In this document: positions 26,049 to 37,906 of the stretch, piece after piece
How the letters are laid out: the number at the start of each line of letters is the position of its first letter
How positions within the stretch are numbered: the stretch's first letter is position 1
NCBI GenBank assembly: GCA_945910005.1
Contig: OX246740.1
Coordinates: 3,273,897 to 3,337,896, forward strand
From: Isoperla grammatica
Taxonomy: Eukaryota > Arthropoda > Insecta > Plecoptera > Perlodidae
Direction: 5' to 3'
Length of the DNA stretch: 64,000 bases
Notes under the pieces: model-generated
Database searches by the model: none
Told to the model about the DNA's origin: nothing
The model's input: the letters and a program-made list of their open reading frames with translations, nothing else
Program-made: the position numbers and the translations under genes

Positions 26049-26475
26049 TATTTCCATGAGCCCAAACCAGCGTACGTATTGTAACAAAGTATGACAGTTT
26101 TGTCTCTCATATTTCCATGAGTCCAAACCAGCGTACGTATTGTAACAAAGTATGACAGTTTTGTCTCTTATATTTCCATGAGTCCAAACCAGCATACGTA
26201 TTATAATAAAGTATGAAAGTTTTGTCTCTTATATTTCCATGAGTCCAAACCAGCGTACGTATTATAATAAAGTATGAAAGTTTTGTCTCTTATATTTCCA
26301 TGAGTCCAAACCAGCGTACGTATTATAATAAAGTATGACAGTTTTGTCTCTCATATTTCCATAAGTCTAAACTAGCGTACGTATTGTAACAAAGTATGAC
26401 AGTTTTGTCTCTCATATTTCCATGAGTCCAAACCAGCGTACGTATTATGATAAAGTATGAAAGTTTTGTCTCTCA
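26049..26475. repeat. Seven-copy tandem array of a 61-bp unit
   Basis: TATTTCCATGAGTCCAAACC recurs at exact 61-base spacing (26049, 26110, 26171, 26232, 26293, 26354, 26415). Each unit holds the palindrome CGTACG (CATACG in copy 3) and ends GTTTTGTCTCT. Copies differ at a few positions, for example ATTGTAACAAAG against ATTATAATAAAG. No length variants were seen. Confidence 0.95.
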
Positions 26476-27371
26476 ACAAAATTTATTCCATTGTATTGTT
26501 ATTTGTTCACCCAGACCCGCAAAGGTGTTTGCATATCATATAGTATTGTTCTGCTTGCGATACAGAGCAAGTCCTTGCCACAGTATGTGATAAAGCGAAC
26601 GTGACGTATTCATACATGTTCTGCTTGGTATGGTTACATTGTGTGTGCACTGCTGTGTGTGTAATACTGCGGATATGGGGGATGCATTCACTGGGTTTCA
26701 ATATCTTTATAGCGCCCCCATCACAGGGGCAACGTTGTGTGCTAAACCCCTAATAAAACGAAATGATGCAGTTACCCATACAACAAACCTTCAAAATACA
26801 TCTTCTATGAAGATTCGAGTTGGTATCCTAGACGCAACGCAAGGAATTCGATTGGAAAATAGTGTGCGAGTTATTTTATCTCCTCGAAAAAGTAAAAGTA
26901 TTTGAACTCCCTCGAGTAACATACATTTCTTGAATAAGAATTTCGTGTAATTTATAATAGTTCCTGAGAATTCGTATCTGGAAATCTGGTTCGAGTTTCG
27001 TTTTTCGTGCTATAATTTTTTTTACTTTCTAGTCCATATCAACAATTTCTCGTGAAACTTAATTTTCTGGTTAGATAAAAATAATTGGTATCATTCGTAT
27101 TAAGCAAAGATGGCAGTCCAATTATGTTTTTTCATGCAAAAGAAATGGTTTCTCCGACTTGGCGGCAAATGGGGGCAGCAATTTATTGTATTCGTATGTA
27201 GTTTCATTTTATCTTGTAAGCTCTGGGTTTTGGTTAATACCACAGTATGTATTAGGATGTGGGGGTAACAAAGTGAAATAACCGACATTCTTTTGGGGGT
27301 AATAATTTCAAACTCAAAAAAACTAAAACGAGTTGAAGAGAGACAAAGAGAAAAAGAAAGCTGGCAATAGG

Positions 27372-27404
<33 letters not shown>

Positions 27405-27899
27405 GATTCTTGTACACCTTGCCAAGAATATAAATTTCTCACTCTCATTCTCCCTCCCACCCACTTACTTAAAATCCATTCCCACCACTTTGATCTTCGC
27501 ACTTCCGGTTGTTCATCTCTTTCGGGTAACTTTTTATTACTTTCTTCTTTCTTCTCTATTTAAGTATTTTCCACGGTAATCGTTATTTAACATTGTACCA
27601 GGTTTCATTGAAGACTAATCTCGGACAGACTGTGTTTTACAATTACGTACGGTCACCCCTCAGCTTCTTTGTATAAACAATGCAACATTCGATGTTACTA
27701 TATTTCAGAAGAATCGTTATTTAAAGCAAATAGTAAAACGAAAAAAGTGAAAAACAAAAGTAAATATATGTTTAGTTTTTGTGTACTAGAGAACAACATC
27801 TTTGGCGTATCTTTCGAAATATTGGTTTCTTAAAGTTGGCCCAACGTAAGTACTCTCATGCTTACGTCACAGCCGAGTCCAATGGTACCAACTTAATTT
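26476..27899. other. No gene seen
   Basis: Only the (AG)n run and frames created by it. The 91-codon plus frame at 26.6-26.9 kb is unrecognised. Confidence 0.5.
27372..27404 (+). repeat. (AG)n microsatellite
   Basis: GA dinucleotide run with one A-doubled interruption. It creates several spurious open frames rich in SLSLS or RERERE. Confidence 0.95.
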
Positions 27900-28150
27900 T
27901 CTACATCTCTAATGCTAACCACCTAATTGAAACAGGTTCATTAAGGATTGTTTACGACCTTCCGTTGGTTACCTGGAACGGTGGGCGTGGCTAATGCTTG
28001 TGTACTCTACTCAGCGGAAGACTGCTTCTTTACGAATCGGTGAAAAAACAACAGGAATCTTTTGATTTTCTTGGTATTAGCGTGCATGAAATGTGCGTTC
28101 GATAAGGATTTGATGTCGGTATAGGAATACTTACGTTCGGGCTAGTATAC
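27900..28150 (-). repeat. Dispersed repeat family B, copy 3 (inverted)
   Basis: On the minus strand it reads GAGTAGAGTACACAAGCATT, AGCCACGCCCACCGTTCCAG, GTAACCAACGGAAGGTCGTA and CCTGTTTCAATTAGGTGG. This is close to copy 1, and the match extends to TACTTACGTTCGGGCTAG near 28140. The 71-aa open frame crossing it is a by-product. Confidence 0.6.
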
Positions 28151-28266
28151 TACCAGGTTACTCACTGGGAACCAAGTTTTGTAAATAATGTATGTTATTG
28201 TTTATACATTTTCAAGTAATATTGAACTCTTCTGGCTGTCAAATAATATCATATTATGGTTAAACT

Positions 28267-28288
28267 AAAAAAAAAAAAAAAAAAAAAA
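28267..28288 (+). repeat. Poly-A tract (22)
   Basis: Uninterrupted A run. No retroposon body could be recognised upstream, so it cannot be assigned to a processed copy. Confidence 0.9.
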
Positions 28289-28607
28289 CACCTATATCAA
28301 TAGAAGGATACAACAAAGATAACTTTGCAAAAAACAAATGTCCATGCTCCATAAATTTCTCTATGAACATATTAACTTGTTTGTATTTGTTTTCATACAA
28401 CTTTTACAATATTATTATAATTAAAATATAGCCACGTGACATTCATGTTACATGTTGACCCAACTGTTTTACTTTTAACATACATACTCGCTTGCACATC
28501 AACATGATCTCTTACTGTTCATACTTCTCATGCCGCCTTGCTAGCGTCAATCTAAACTTAGTCCAGTGTATCCATGGTGGTGTTACGTATGTCTTGAGAG
28601 CTTCCCG

Positions 28608-28637
28608 CCCCCCCCCCCCACCCCCACCCCCACCCCC
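28608..28637 (+). repeat. C-rich simple repeat
   Basis: A 12-base C run followed by (ACCCCC)n. It gives a spurious polyproline frame. Confidence 0.9.
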
Positions 28638-29321
28638 TCGTGAAAAAAAAACCTATTGGACTCATTGTATGTATAATCTCATATTCAAAAGCATCAAAGA
28701 AATAAAAATACGTCCTGAGCTGAGTAAAAATATGTTAAGAACAGTTTATTCGTAAACAGATTGTTGCTAAATATTACAGCTACGTCGCATATCCTTTAAT
28801 TATTTGTTTTAAACTTAAAAGTCCAAAAACTGCAAATTCTTTAATCGGATTATAAAATAATGCATATCAAATTTCAAAAAACAAAATAGCATATTGACAT
28901 TGATGTAACTGTAACTAACAATCAAAAATCCCGCTTTCTAGACTCAATTTTCTATAATTTGAGTACTCAAAAAGATTGGTAGAATTAAAACCACTTTAAA
29001 TTCATTTTTTATTTTATTATTTTATTTTCCATTTGTTCATGTGTTTATTTATCTTATACGGTTAAACCAGACCAATGCTTTCAACCCGTTGCCATATTAT
29101 GTCGCGGTAGTCATCTCAAGAGTAACGAGTTATACACACAAATAAATGGGCCACTTTCCACACCTGCAAGTCTATATTCTCAGCTGTTGAAAAACGTCAA
29201 TGTGTTAAAACCCTGTAAGTTGATTTTCATTGAGTGTAACTTCACCTTTGACAGGTGTTTTTTTTTTTTTTTACTGTTCGCAAAAACATTCTCACGTATT
29301 AGTTTAACGCGATCTGAGCCA

Positions 29322-29425
29322 CCTGTGTCGGGCTCATCCCACATCTGTGTCGGGCCCGTCCTGCATCTGTGTCGGGCCCGTCCCACATCTGTGTCGGGCG
29401 CGTCCCACATCTGTGTTGGGCCTGC
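29322..29425. repeat. 22-bp tandem array (CATCTGTGTCGGGCCCGTCC)
   Basis: CATCTGTGT starts at 29342, 29364, 29386 and 29408 with a partial unit before. Units vary at CGGGCCCG, CGGGCGCG and TGGGCCTG. It is GC-rich within an AT-rich surround and open on both strands by composition. It has the same period as the 20.5-kb minisatellite but an unrelated sequence. Confidence 0.9.
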
Positions 29426-32400
29426 TTTTCTTTGTTATATTTATCGTGCCACATACCTTCGTAATAGATGGATTAAGAATTCCTTGTAAGCAAATGGACT
29501 ACATTGGATCTCATCTTTGAGAGATTGTTCTTAGTGAACAGCCTTAAATTAGACAAGGTCAAAAGGTTGTGGACATTCCTTTACTAATTGGTTAATGTCT
29601 GTGTTGCAAAGTTGTCCTTGCCATGATTCATTTTACTTGGCACTTCCTCAAGTAGCGTTTTGCTTCTTTGCAATAAGATGTCCACAACTCACACACTCCA
29701 TGGAATAAAACTATTTTGTCTAGAAACTACTCAAAGAAGTTAGAAAAACCATCAAATAAGTTGTATATTAGTTTGATTTTAACTGTGGGAGTTAATGAAG
29801 GGTTTAAGTAATTAAGATAGATGTATCGATCTGAGTCTCATTTCTAAAATATTTATAAAACTTACCTAACAAAAAAATGTAATCAATAAGAAACAGCCCG
29901 TATTTAAATATGTTTTTGGGGTAGACGTGCTCTTAAAATCACTAAGTTTTATAACTAAATTAGTTTTGTACCAAGTTCCGAGTGCAAAATTATGAATTGT
30001 TAACTGAATTGATGTACATTCCTTAAAATAACACCTTCGTTCATAACCTATTTTGAACAATAAATATTTGTTTAACGGTACCTAACAGTGGAAACTGATT
30101 GAAAATACAGTACGAAACAAAATTGAAACAAAAATATAATAAAATATAATATAAAATTCAAACAAATATGACAGGTGACGAAAAGTGGTGACGAAATGTG
30201 ACACGTATGTTCTTATATTAGTGAAAATAGTTATAAATTTTATTTATTTTAATATATCAATACAAAAAAAACTGAATTAGAGCAAAGGAAAACAATAATA
30301 AAACCATCCTCTCCATATCTCTTACACGCTCCATTATCTCTCTTCGGGACACGTATATTGTAACACAACTCAATTTGGCACGAAGTTGGAACATATTTAC
30401 TAGACAAAGATGTGATAAATTGGTAAATTACAATTTTAAAATTCAATTCATTGCTTTATTACTTTGCATTTACATTCCCGCCAGGGATAGTTTTAATACT
30501 TTCATACTTGGTAATTTTGTTTTAGATGTGGAACCAAAGTTTCGGGTTGTTCTTTATCATTATTCTAGACTTTAAGTTTTCATTTCCTTATCAAATCCTT
30601 TAGAAAGACACCCCGCTTTCTCCCATTGATCACAGCCATGCTATATCTACTTGGAAGCGTCTCTTACTTTCTTTCAGTTCGCTTCTCACTCCGCACTCAT
30701 ATTTATTTATGTGTGCAGGCGTGGCCGAGCCTCTAGCTAGACTAATAGGCGTCTACCCACGCCGGCAGTAACAATCTAAAATAAGAATGCGAGAGGTGGT
30801 TACATAAAGAACGTAATAATGGCAGAACACAAGCCTTGAAGAAAACTTGGCAATAAAAATAAAATGTCTGCATCCTTCTTATTATAGCGAGGTATATTGA
30901 TATTGTTTACTCGGATTTGAAATTGGCATTTAAGGTATTCGTCTCTCCACATGTCTCTATTCTTTCTGTCGTGAAACATTATTACATGTTAAGAACTATT
31001 AATTGTTTAACAATATAACAAAAATGTACCAACAAAAATGATAAAAATAGTTTTAATATTGAATTAGTAATTGTGTGGTTCCTTGGTCTAGTGGGTTTAT
31101 TTTTATTTTTGCTTCCAATTCCCGCTTAAGGTTGTTTTTTTAACATTGGAACTTGACTTGAGTCTATCTATGTGTCTATACTACACTTCTACTAAACTAT
31201 ACTATATTGAGTCTATACTGGTGTATAAATGCAAACGGTGGTTTATAATACGTTATACTTGAGAGTAGGAATCAAAATGTCGTCCTTCACACCGATGTAC
31301 CGAATATTTGTAATATTTGACACTTGTAGGATAGAAGGTACATTTAAACAAATAGAAAAACCAAAACTTCTAGAATATATGTCTTGGAGGTGGGTTTCGT
31401 GGTTTTAAAACAATACAACGAGGGAATACTATGGCTAAAATATATATAGCACGGACAATTATAAATGATTTCAAAGCATGTATAAGTATTTAACTTGTTT
31501 ATGTTAACACAACATGTAAACACTGGTTTTTACCGTGTTTGTGTGACATACAATAAAATACTAACTCCCTTTTAACACCAACAACGTATCGTCGTGTATA
31601 ACAGTGACTACTTCACGATCAGGTAGAAATGTTGGGAGAAAGAGTACAAATTGTCGTTTCTCCCGGAAGTTGCGTTTAGAACCAACATTGGATGTGAGGC
31701 TCTTCTAAGTAGCTTAATCACCAGCAGATAACACAAGATATCAAAGCTCTAGCTCTATATTATAAAGAACACAAAAAACATGATTAAAGACTCGTGACAC
31801 CATCCTTTCATTTTTGTTTTGGTAGGTAATAATTAAAATTTCATTTTGTTTGATATTGTAACGCTCTTCAAAATATATAAGGTGTTCTTAGAGAGCGAGT
31901 CAAATAACCGGAAGTATCAAAGTACACTCAGAATTAACACTTCCGGTTTATTATTTTTATGATAATTATAACATAAAAGAGAATCGAAATAAATTGACTG
32001 TCAACTCTGAAAGCATAAACATAATAATAAATAGATTTATTTTTTACGAACGTTGATTGATATTATTCAACAGTGGTAGGTAAATCAAATGTATAAACGG
32101 GTTTTGTATTTCTTACTGATTTATCAACTAAGTGAAATAAGTAGACCTACACAATAGTATTTGTATTAAAAATGTCGGTAACTTATCAGCTAGTTACGTT
32201 TCTCGATTACACCTCTAACGTTGTTTCTAGCGCTAAACACGTGGAACTACAGTGCACTCTAAATATCGTATGTACAATTGTACATATATAAAACAGTATT
32301 AGTACAATAATATGTAGTAGAGAACTCAAACGCCAATATTAGAATATCTGTATTCTGAGATAAGGTACGTCTTATCATTATTCAGAGTAAACATTTGAGG

Positions 32401-33602
32401 TAGATTCGAACTCCCTCAAGAAAACTACTTATACATTAATTTCGTATTGACTAGAAAATTAACTTTTACATCTTGAACGGGCAGAGCTCGTTTTAATACG
32501 TTATTGCATTGGTCACAGCTTGTTTGTAATTGAAATACTTGTTGGTTATGTGGTTCTCTTCCCCTCACCTCCCCACCCCTCCCTTACCTACCTTCCATCC
32601 CTGTCGGCGCTCGTCCACACAAGTTGGAGAGTACGCACACCCACACCCGAGTTTCATTAACTCTTCATCGCACAATATAAATATTCAAATTTAAATAAGC
32701 ACGCTTAAAAACATAGAAGATGGCAGAGAAGTAGAGAATGGTAATACTTATTGAGGTCTACTAAACCGAGCGTATGCGAAGATGTGAATTCGGTTCCGTA
32801 ATTTATTTATTAATTCATCATAACGTTTATTAAAAAATGGTGGCGGAGCAAGTTAATTGAAATGTATACAAGAAAAGATGCTACATGTTTTTACTAGATA
32901 TATAAATATAAAATGAAACAGACTTTCTACCTTTGGGACACAAATAGGGCCCAGTAAATACTGAATTACCATAAGAAAGGGCGTTGAAACACATTGCACG
33001 CATATTTTTCACAGTTGTTTTGTCACAAACAGGCCTATGTATAGAAAGTCTATAGTGGCTCAAAACGGCATATTACTTATTTTAAGTCAATATTTTTCGA
33101 AACTGTACAAATGACTTATGTGATCAAAAGATTAATAAAGTAATGCTGTTACAACTGGCTTGTACATTTTAAATTATTTGTCTGGATATGATAGGTACAA
33201 ATTAATTCCAACATTTTTTAGCGGTTTTGTTAATGAATACGTATAAGAAAAATCACATGTCAAGTTTCTGTATAATTTTGTGGGTATTTTATTGTTATTT
33301 CGCCGATAACCAATACAGAAAGAAGTGGCTATTCTGTGCCTATCAGAATCCTATCCATCCTATTTGGGCAGTGTGGAACATAAAATGTAGATGAATACCT
33401 TATTTTGTAGCGCAAAAAACATATTGAAATTTAGTGTTACAATCGCTGACACACTTGAATCATTCTTTCGAAACAGCCATTTTGATTCCAATCATAGAAA
33501 ACTGTTTAACAAATAAATACACCATAATTTTACAATCATTCTCTCAAAATACCTACAGTATGTCGTCGAATCATATAACATATAGCTGAAATGTGTCGAT
33601 AT
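29426..33602. other. No gene seen
   Basis: Four kilobases of AT-rich DNA without a convincing frame or repeat. Confidence 0.5.
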
Positions 33603-33890
33603 TTAATTGGAAAATCTCCCAAAATCTCCCCTCATCTGTGTAGCATCCGGCCAGTGACAGTCAAAGGGTCCGTGAGAGCGGCGGAAACAGACTGAAGGAA
33701 ATTGCCTTGTGACGTCACGAGAGGCCGTGCGGTGCTGATACGAGGTCAGGCATGACAGACGGGCAGATATTGGGGCCGAGGGGGAAATGGTTCTACCGGC
33801 ATAACCGAGACTTAATTGATTTGAGTATTTTAAGTGTGAACACCGAAACACAGCGGAAGTGATTATGAGTCTAGAGAACTGTACACTCAA
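33603..33890. promoter_or_regulatory. GC/CpG-rich segment with a perfect CRE, possible regulatory region
   Basis: GC rises abruptly (GTGAGAGCGGCGGAAACAG, GGCCGTGCGGTGCTGATACG), with TGACGTCA at 33710-33717. The minus-strand 95-codon frame across it has no recognisable protein character. It could be a distal promoter, an enhancer or an old GC-rich repeat. Confidence 0.25.
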
Positions 33891-34248
33891 CGGACGTAGG
33901 CCTACATCTTTATGAATGTGTTAAAGAACACCAGGAATATGTTGAGTTTCGTTGCAACAGCGTGCTTGATACGGGTGGGTCAGTGTAGAATAATTGAAAG
34001 GGAAATTATTATATCGATATTTTTTATGCACTATTAATACCTTAACTTCTAACTTGTTGAATGATTTCGGTTCAAGTTGAGACGGAATCGATAAGAAAAG
34101 AAACTTCTAGTTTATCATTACATGTTTTGGTAAATATACGGTTGGTAAACTTTCTTAATCTTCAAACGTTAGTTAGGTTAGATTTACGCGAGTGAAGTCG
34201 GATTAATTAAGGTGCCAACAGTAGAAAAGTGAACAAGCTTCTCTAAAA

Positions 34249-34266
34249 TGGTGGAGGTGCCGGGTC
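34249..34266 (+). repeat. 18-mer, left member of an inverted pair
   Basis: TGGTGGAGGTGCCGGGTC here has its perfect reverse complement at 36444-36461, about 2.2 kb away. This may mark the ends of one mobile element or two opposite copies of a repeat terminus. Confidence 0.5.
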
Positions 34267-34424
34267 AAATATTATCGTCGTTGGGTCGTATTGTACAATA
34301 CTTTAAAATGGTTGTTTTATGAATAGTTAGTTGTAACATCATGTGACGGGTTCTTAACTTCCATATATCGGCTACTCACACTCTGTATCAACATCGTAGC
34401 CAAAATGTGGGCAGTAGAGCTTAA

Positions 34425-34613
34425 TCATTCATTGGGAATAGTAGTGATCGTGTTAAACTTGTCCCCAAACAACCTTACAGATGCTTTCGTCATAGATGAT
34501 GATTGATGAGTATTCGTAGCCAACCGGTCAGTTCTAAGGTCAAATACCGCTCGCTGATTGTTCCAAGTTCTGGATTCTTCAAGTATTGATACGGCTAGCC
34601 TCTGAACGTTCAT
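34425..34613 (-). repeat. Dispersed repeat C, copy 1
   Basis: The plus-strand sequence AAACAACCTTACAGATGCTT, then GTCATAGATGATGATTGA recurs at the very end of the window (63963-64000). The minus frame is open for 62 codons (SSSMTKASVRLFG), but the other copy shows the same residues only because the DNA is shared. A tRNA-like region (GTAGCCAACCGGTC, GGTCAAATACC) suggests a SINE. Confidence 0.4.
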
Positions 34614-35300
34614 GTTTCACTATTCACTACCCGTATGGTGACAAGCTTGCGAAGTCTCCTGCCTTTAATCAAAAACAAGCCACTGACAATGGCGTATGAA
34701 CGTCTCTCACAGCCGCAACACTAGAGACCATAATATTATCAACAAATTATGAACAAAGGAAATTTACATATTTAGTTTAATAAACCAACACTCCTTATTT
34801 ATTTGAAAATATATTTCCATCGGACACCAACTCTTATTTCTAAACACATGTTAAAAAAAAACGGCGGTTAAATATTGATTTGGCAACCCTATTTTTACAA
34901 TTAATAACATGCAAATCTAAAGAAATATGAACATCGAATATAAAAAAATATTTAAAAAATTCCTGGAAAAATTATTTTTCGTTCACTTAGATTAATACAG
35001 CAACATTTAGAATGCATTTAAAATATATTTCCATATTTCCTTATTCCCTCATTTAAACAAATATAAAACACAGTGATTTAATATTTTATCGTCGCCAGTC
35101 TAAAGAAAAATGAATCGTATACGTATAAACAGGAAAAATATGAAAACATTCTTGTATGCATTTTTAGTGTATCTTGATATATGCGTCGTTGAGTGACTGT
35201 CTACGTCATCCAATGTCTGTGCCTAACAAGCGACCTAGTTGTCGTGTTACAAACACTCAGCGCGTCGGCTACACCTAACAAACAAGGCCTGGGAATATCA

Positions 35301-35315
35301 CCCCCCCCCCCCCCC
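35301..35315 (+). repeat. Poly-C tract (15)
   Basis: C run followed by TCCTACCCCTC. Confidence 0.95.
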
Positions 35316-35967
35316 TCCTACCCCTCACGCTACTGCGTATATGAGAAGACAATATATGGCGGCGATAACTTACTAGTCTAAGAACTCAACGTGGAAGACG
35401 GATTGGTCGCTAAAGAAGGCGGACTCGAGTAATACGGATCACTACTTTAATTCTGCTTTTAAATATATGAGAATCTTGTTGTAAATGCTTCTCAAGAATA
35501 ATGTTCAATAATGATAGCACGAGCGACTAAATAAAAAGTTATCAAAACTTTGGATATAAAGCGGAACGACCATTGAAATTTGTTTAAATTAATTTTGACC
35601 TTGCACTCGAATTTGTATAGTTTCCTTATAATGGTGCAAGCGTTCAAATATGCATTGATCACTGTTAACACAATAATCCAAGGATCACGATTGTTGTTTT
35701 ATTCTTAAAATATACGTGGGCGTTCTAATGAATCTAGGAGTCTTCGTTGGAAATTGTTCAAGCCATGTGAGCGTTCCCCCTAGTTGTTCTGATAAAATGA
35801 TAACAGCACTGTAATCATGCTCTTAAAATGAATGAGGATTTTGCAAAGCAGTTTATATGCTACAAAACTTCCATATAAATAATTATACGGCCGTTTTTAA
35901 GGAAATGCCATGCTTTGGTTTTCACATATTTCTTTATCGATTATAAGCTTCATCTGATAGTTCTCGC

Positions 35968-36048
35968 TGTCACGGTCGCTCATGAGGTTGAAGCGAAGGT
36001 CCTAAGCGTATTCAATGTAGGGACGTGGGTTCAAATCCCGCATAGATT
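35968..36048 (+). repeat. tRNA-derived SINE head or tRNA pseudogene
   Basis: A four-pair D-stem (CGCT/AGCG, 35977-35995) and a T-arm (GTGGG, TTCAAAT, CCCGC, 36025-36041) sit at tRNA spacing. The expected acceptor strands do not pair and the anticodon stem is poor. That is the usual state of a SINE head, not of a working tRNA gene. Confidence 0.5.
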
Positions 36049-36443
36049 CAGTAAAAGATATTTTATTCTCAAGACAATTATTGATAATAATAACAGTGGG
36101 TTACATATTTGTTTGAGACGGCCACAAAGTCTAACAGCGTTGGTCATTTACTACATAACATTACGTTACATTAATTTTATATTTTGATACGTTACTTTCT
36201 CTTTTAGTTTCATTTTATAACAAGAAAACTGTTTAACTTGTAGATAAGGTAGAATATAAATAAAACAAAAACAAAAATTTTCCACCTTTAATCTACATTT
36301 AATACCTGATTGGCTTAGGTTTTTTTGTTAATTTTTTTTCATCTTCATCTATCAGTTCTAATCGTGTCGAATAGCATTATTGCAATAATAAGGACGTGAA
36401 GAATTATAGTATTAATTTATAGTATTCAATATTGTATTCACGG

Positions 36444-36461
36444 GACCCGGCACCTCCACCA
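36444..36461 (-). repeat. 18-mer, right member of an inverted pair
   Basis: GACCCGGCACCTCCACCA, the exact reverse complement of 34249-34266. The flanks do not extend the match. Confidence 0.5.
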
Positions 36462-36879
36462 AGACGCATGAAATCATTGTTTGTCGAGATGTTAAATATT
36501 CCCAAATACTGTAATATACAACTTATCAGCTTCGATATTTGATATTCCCACAATGAAGGGTTTTTACAGTATCCGTGTTTAACATACTAGCCAGCGGTGT
36601 TACGCAACCCTAGTGCGCTTTAGCGGGAAGTATACGGCGAAGATGGCTGCTTTTGCAATGCTATGTTCGTACTTAATTTATAAAATAATATTGGTTAAAA
36701 TGGCAGCTAGTTTCAGAAGTTTTTGACAACAATGTTACCTACACATGTTAGAGGTCATTGTAATAAAAATAAATGCTGTACTTAAAAAAAAGTATATTCA
36801 TATATAATAACACACAAAATAAATGCATTCAAAATCCGCTGTATTGTGTTATTTCATTTTGTTATGAGTACCAGTAATT

Positions 36880-37330
36880 AAATAACCCGTGTATGATGGG
36901 CGATGTTACATGTGTCTCGCTCGTCTTAAGCACTTAGTTGCGTCGATTGCCGCCTCTTGTTCTGTCACTTCTCGGCTCGACCAATAGGCTGTCTCGGCAT
37001 CTCCCGACTCTTACCAGCTGCGAGTGTGTTCTACATTAGGCTTAAGAGGAGCCCAAACACATACTACCCTCGTTCGAAGGCCAGGGGTGGCTAAACGCCA
37101 GAACACTCCTTGTACGTCAAGGAGTCTAACGTTAGCCGCATACACGGAGGGGTACTTGGAGGGTATAGTGGGAAAAAAGTCAATTCTGGTAATGATTCAC
37201 TAGTTTATAGACTGGTTTGCTGGGGTTAGAGTGTGCAGTGCGACCGGTGCCATAAGAATGCACGTGTCGGATACTTACCTCGAGTGTTACGTGGTGGGTA
37301 GGCTACCTAGTACCTACCCACTACCGTCAA
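36880..37330. promoter_or_regulatory. GC-richer segment with CCAAT-like box and two hairpins
   Basis: The segment carries GCTCGACCAATAGGC and CpG-rich stretches. It has two perfect or near-perfect stem-loops: ACTCCTTG/CAAGGAGT (37105-37125, 5-nt loop) and GTGGTGGGTAGG/CCTACCCACTAC (37291-37324, 10-nt loop, one G-T wobble). It may be regulatory, a MITE remnant or a small structured RNA; none is proven. Confidence 0.25.
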
Positions 37331-37775
37331 AGTAACCATCCGTATCGATATAAAAATAAAGATACCTTTTAAAAGAATGCACGTTTTACTGTATAGTATT
37401 ACTTTTAATGAAATGGATACTAGCGAAGAAAGCTGTATTTTTTTTTATGTGAACCTGTGTATTATTTATTAAACACGATTTTCAATTGTGTTTATTTTAA
37501 AGAAGATACAACAAAATAATTAGCGTATACTTGTGTATAGTATCAAATGTATTTTGGTTTCTTACTGAAATACTTGCACAACAAGTTTTTTTTTAATGTC
37601 AATTTTGTGTGTGATATTTTGATTTAATTTAATATAATCACAACACGTTAAAAGGGAAATAATAATATATGAAACGGATAAGAAACAGAATAAAAGTGAC
37701 GTTTGGATAACGATGATCTACTCGGATTAAATCTTAAAAATTATCCATAGGATACATTATCGCAAACATGGAAGT

Positions 37776-37906
37776 TTCATAGTCGGCCCCTACACCTAGG
37801 GGCACCCATTGTTGCTATGGATTTGTTTTGTTTATGGGAAATAACATGGAAACAACTGTTACCTTGGTAACAATGGGCGCCCCTAGGTGTAGGGGCCGAC
37901 TATGAA
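37776..37906. mobile_element. 131-bp MITE with about 38-bp inverted repeats
   Basis: TTCATAGTCGGCCCCTACAC and CTAGGGGC-CCCATTGTT at the left are mirrored by AACAATGGGCGCCCCTAGGT and GTAGGGGCCGACTATGAA at the right, with a single A/G difference. The spacer is about 50 bases and includes a second small inverted pair. It is short, non-coding and well preserved, so relatively young. Confidence 0.85.

Larger units (their letters stand above)
28151..29321. other. No gene seen
   Basis: Poly-A and C-rich simple repeats, and a T-run at about 29257-29272. Confidence 0.5.
33891..36879. other. No gene seen
   Basis: Between the listed repeats the sequence is AT-rich with no coding signal. Confidence 0.5.

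Noticed and set aside
26049..26475. CRISPR-like array
   Set aside because: Units are contiguous 61-bp direct repeats without unique spacers, in a eukaryotic genome.
27100..27563. Opposed Ser/Leu- and Arg/Glu-rich frames
   Set aside because: Generated by the (AG)n microsatellite.
28492..28755. Frame with polyproline stretch
   Set aside because: Produced by the C-rich simple repeat; no other support.
33603..33890. 95-codon minus frame in a GC-rich segment
   Set aside because: GC richness lengthens frames; no recognisable protein or splice sites.
35968..36048. Functional tRNA gene
   Set aside because: D- and T-arms are present but the acceptor strands do not pair and the anticodon stem is poor.
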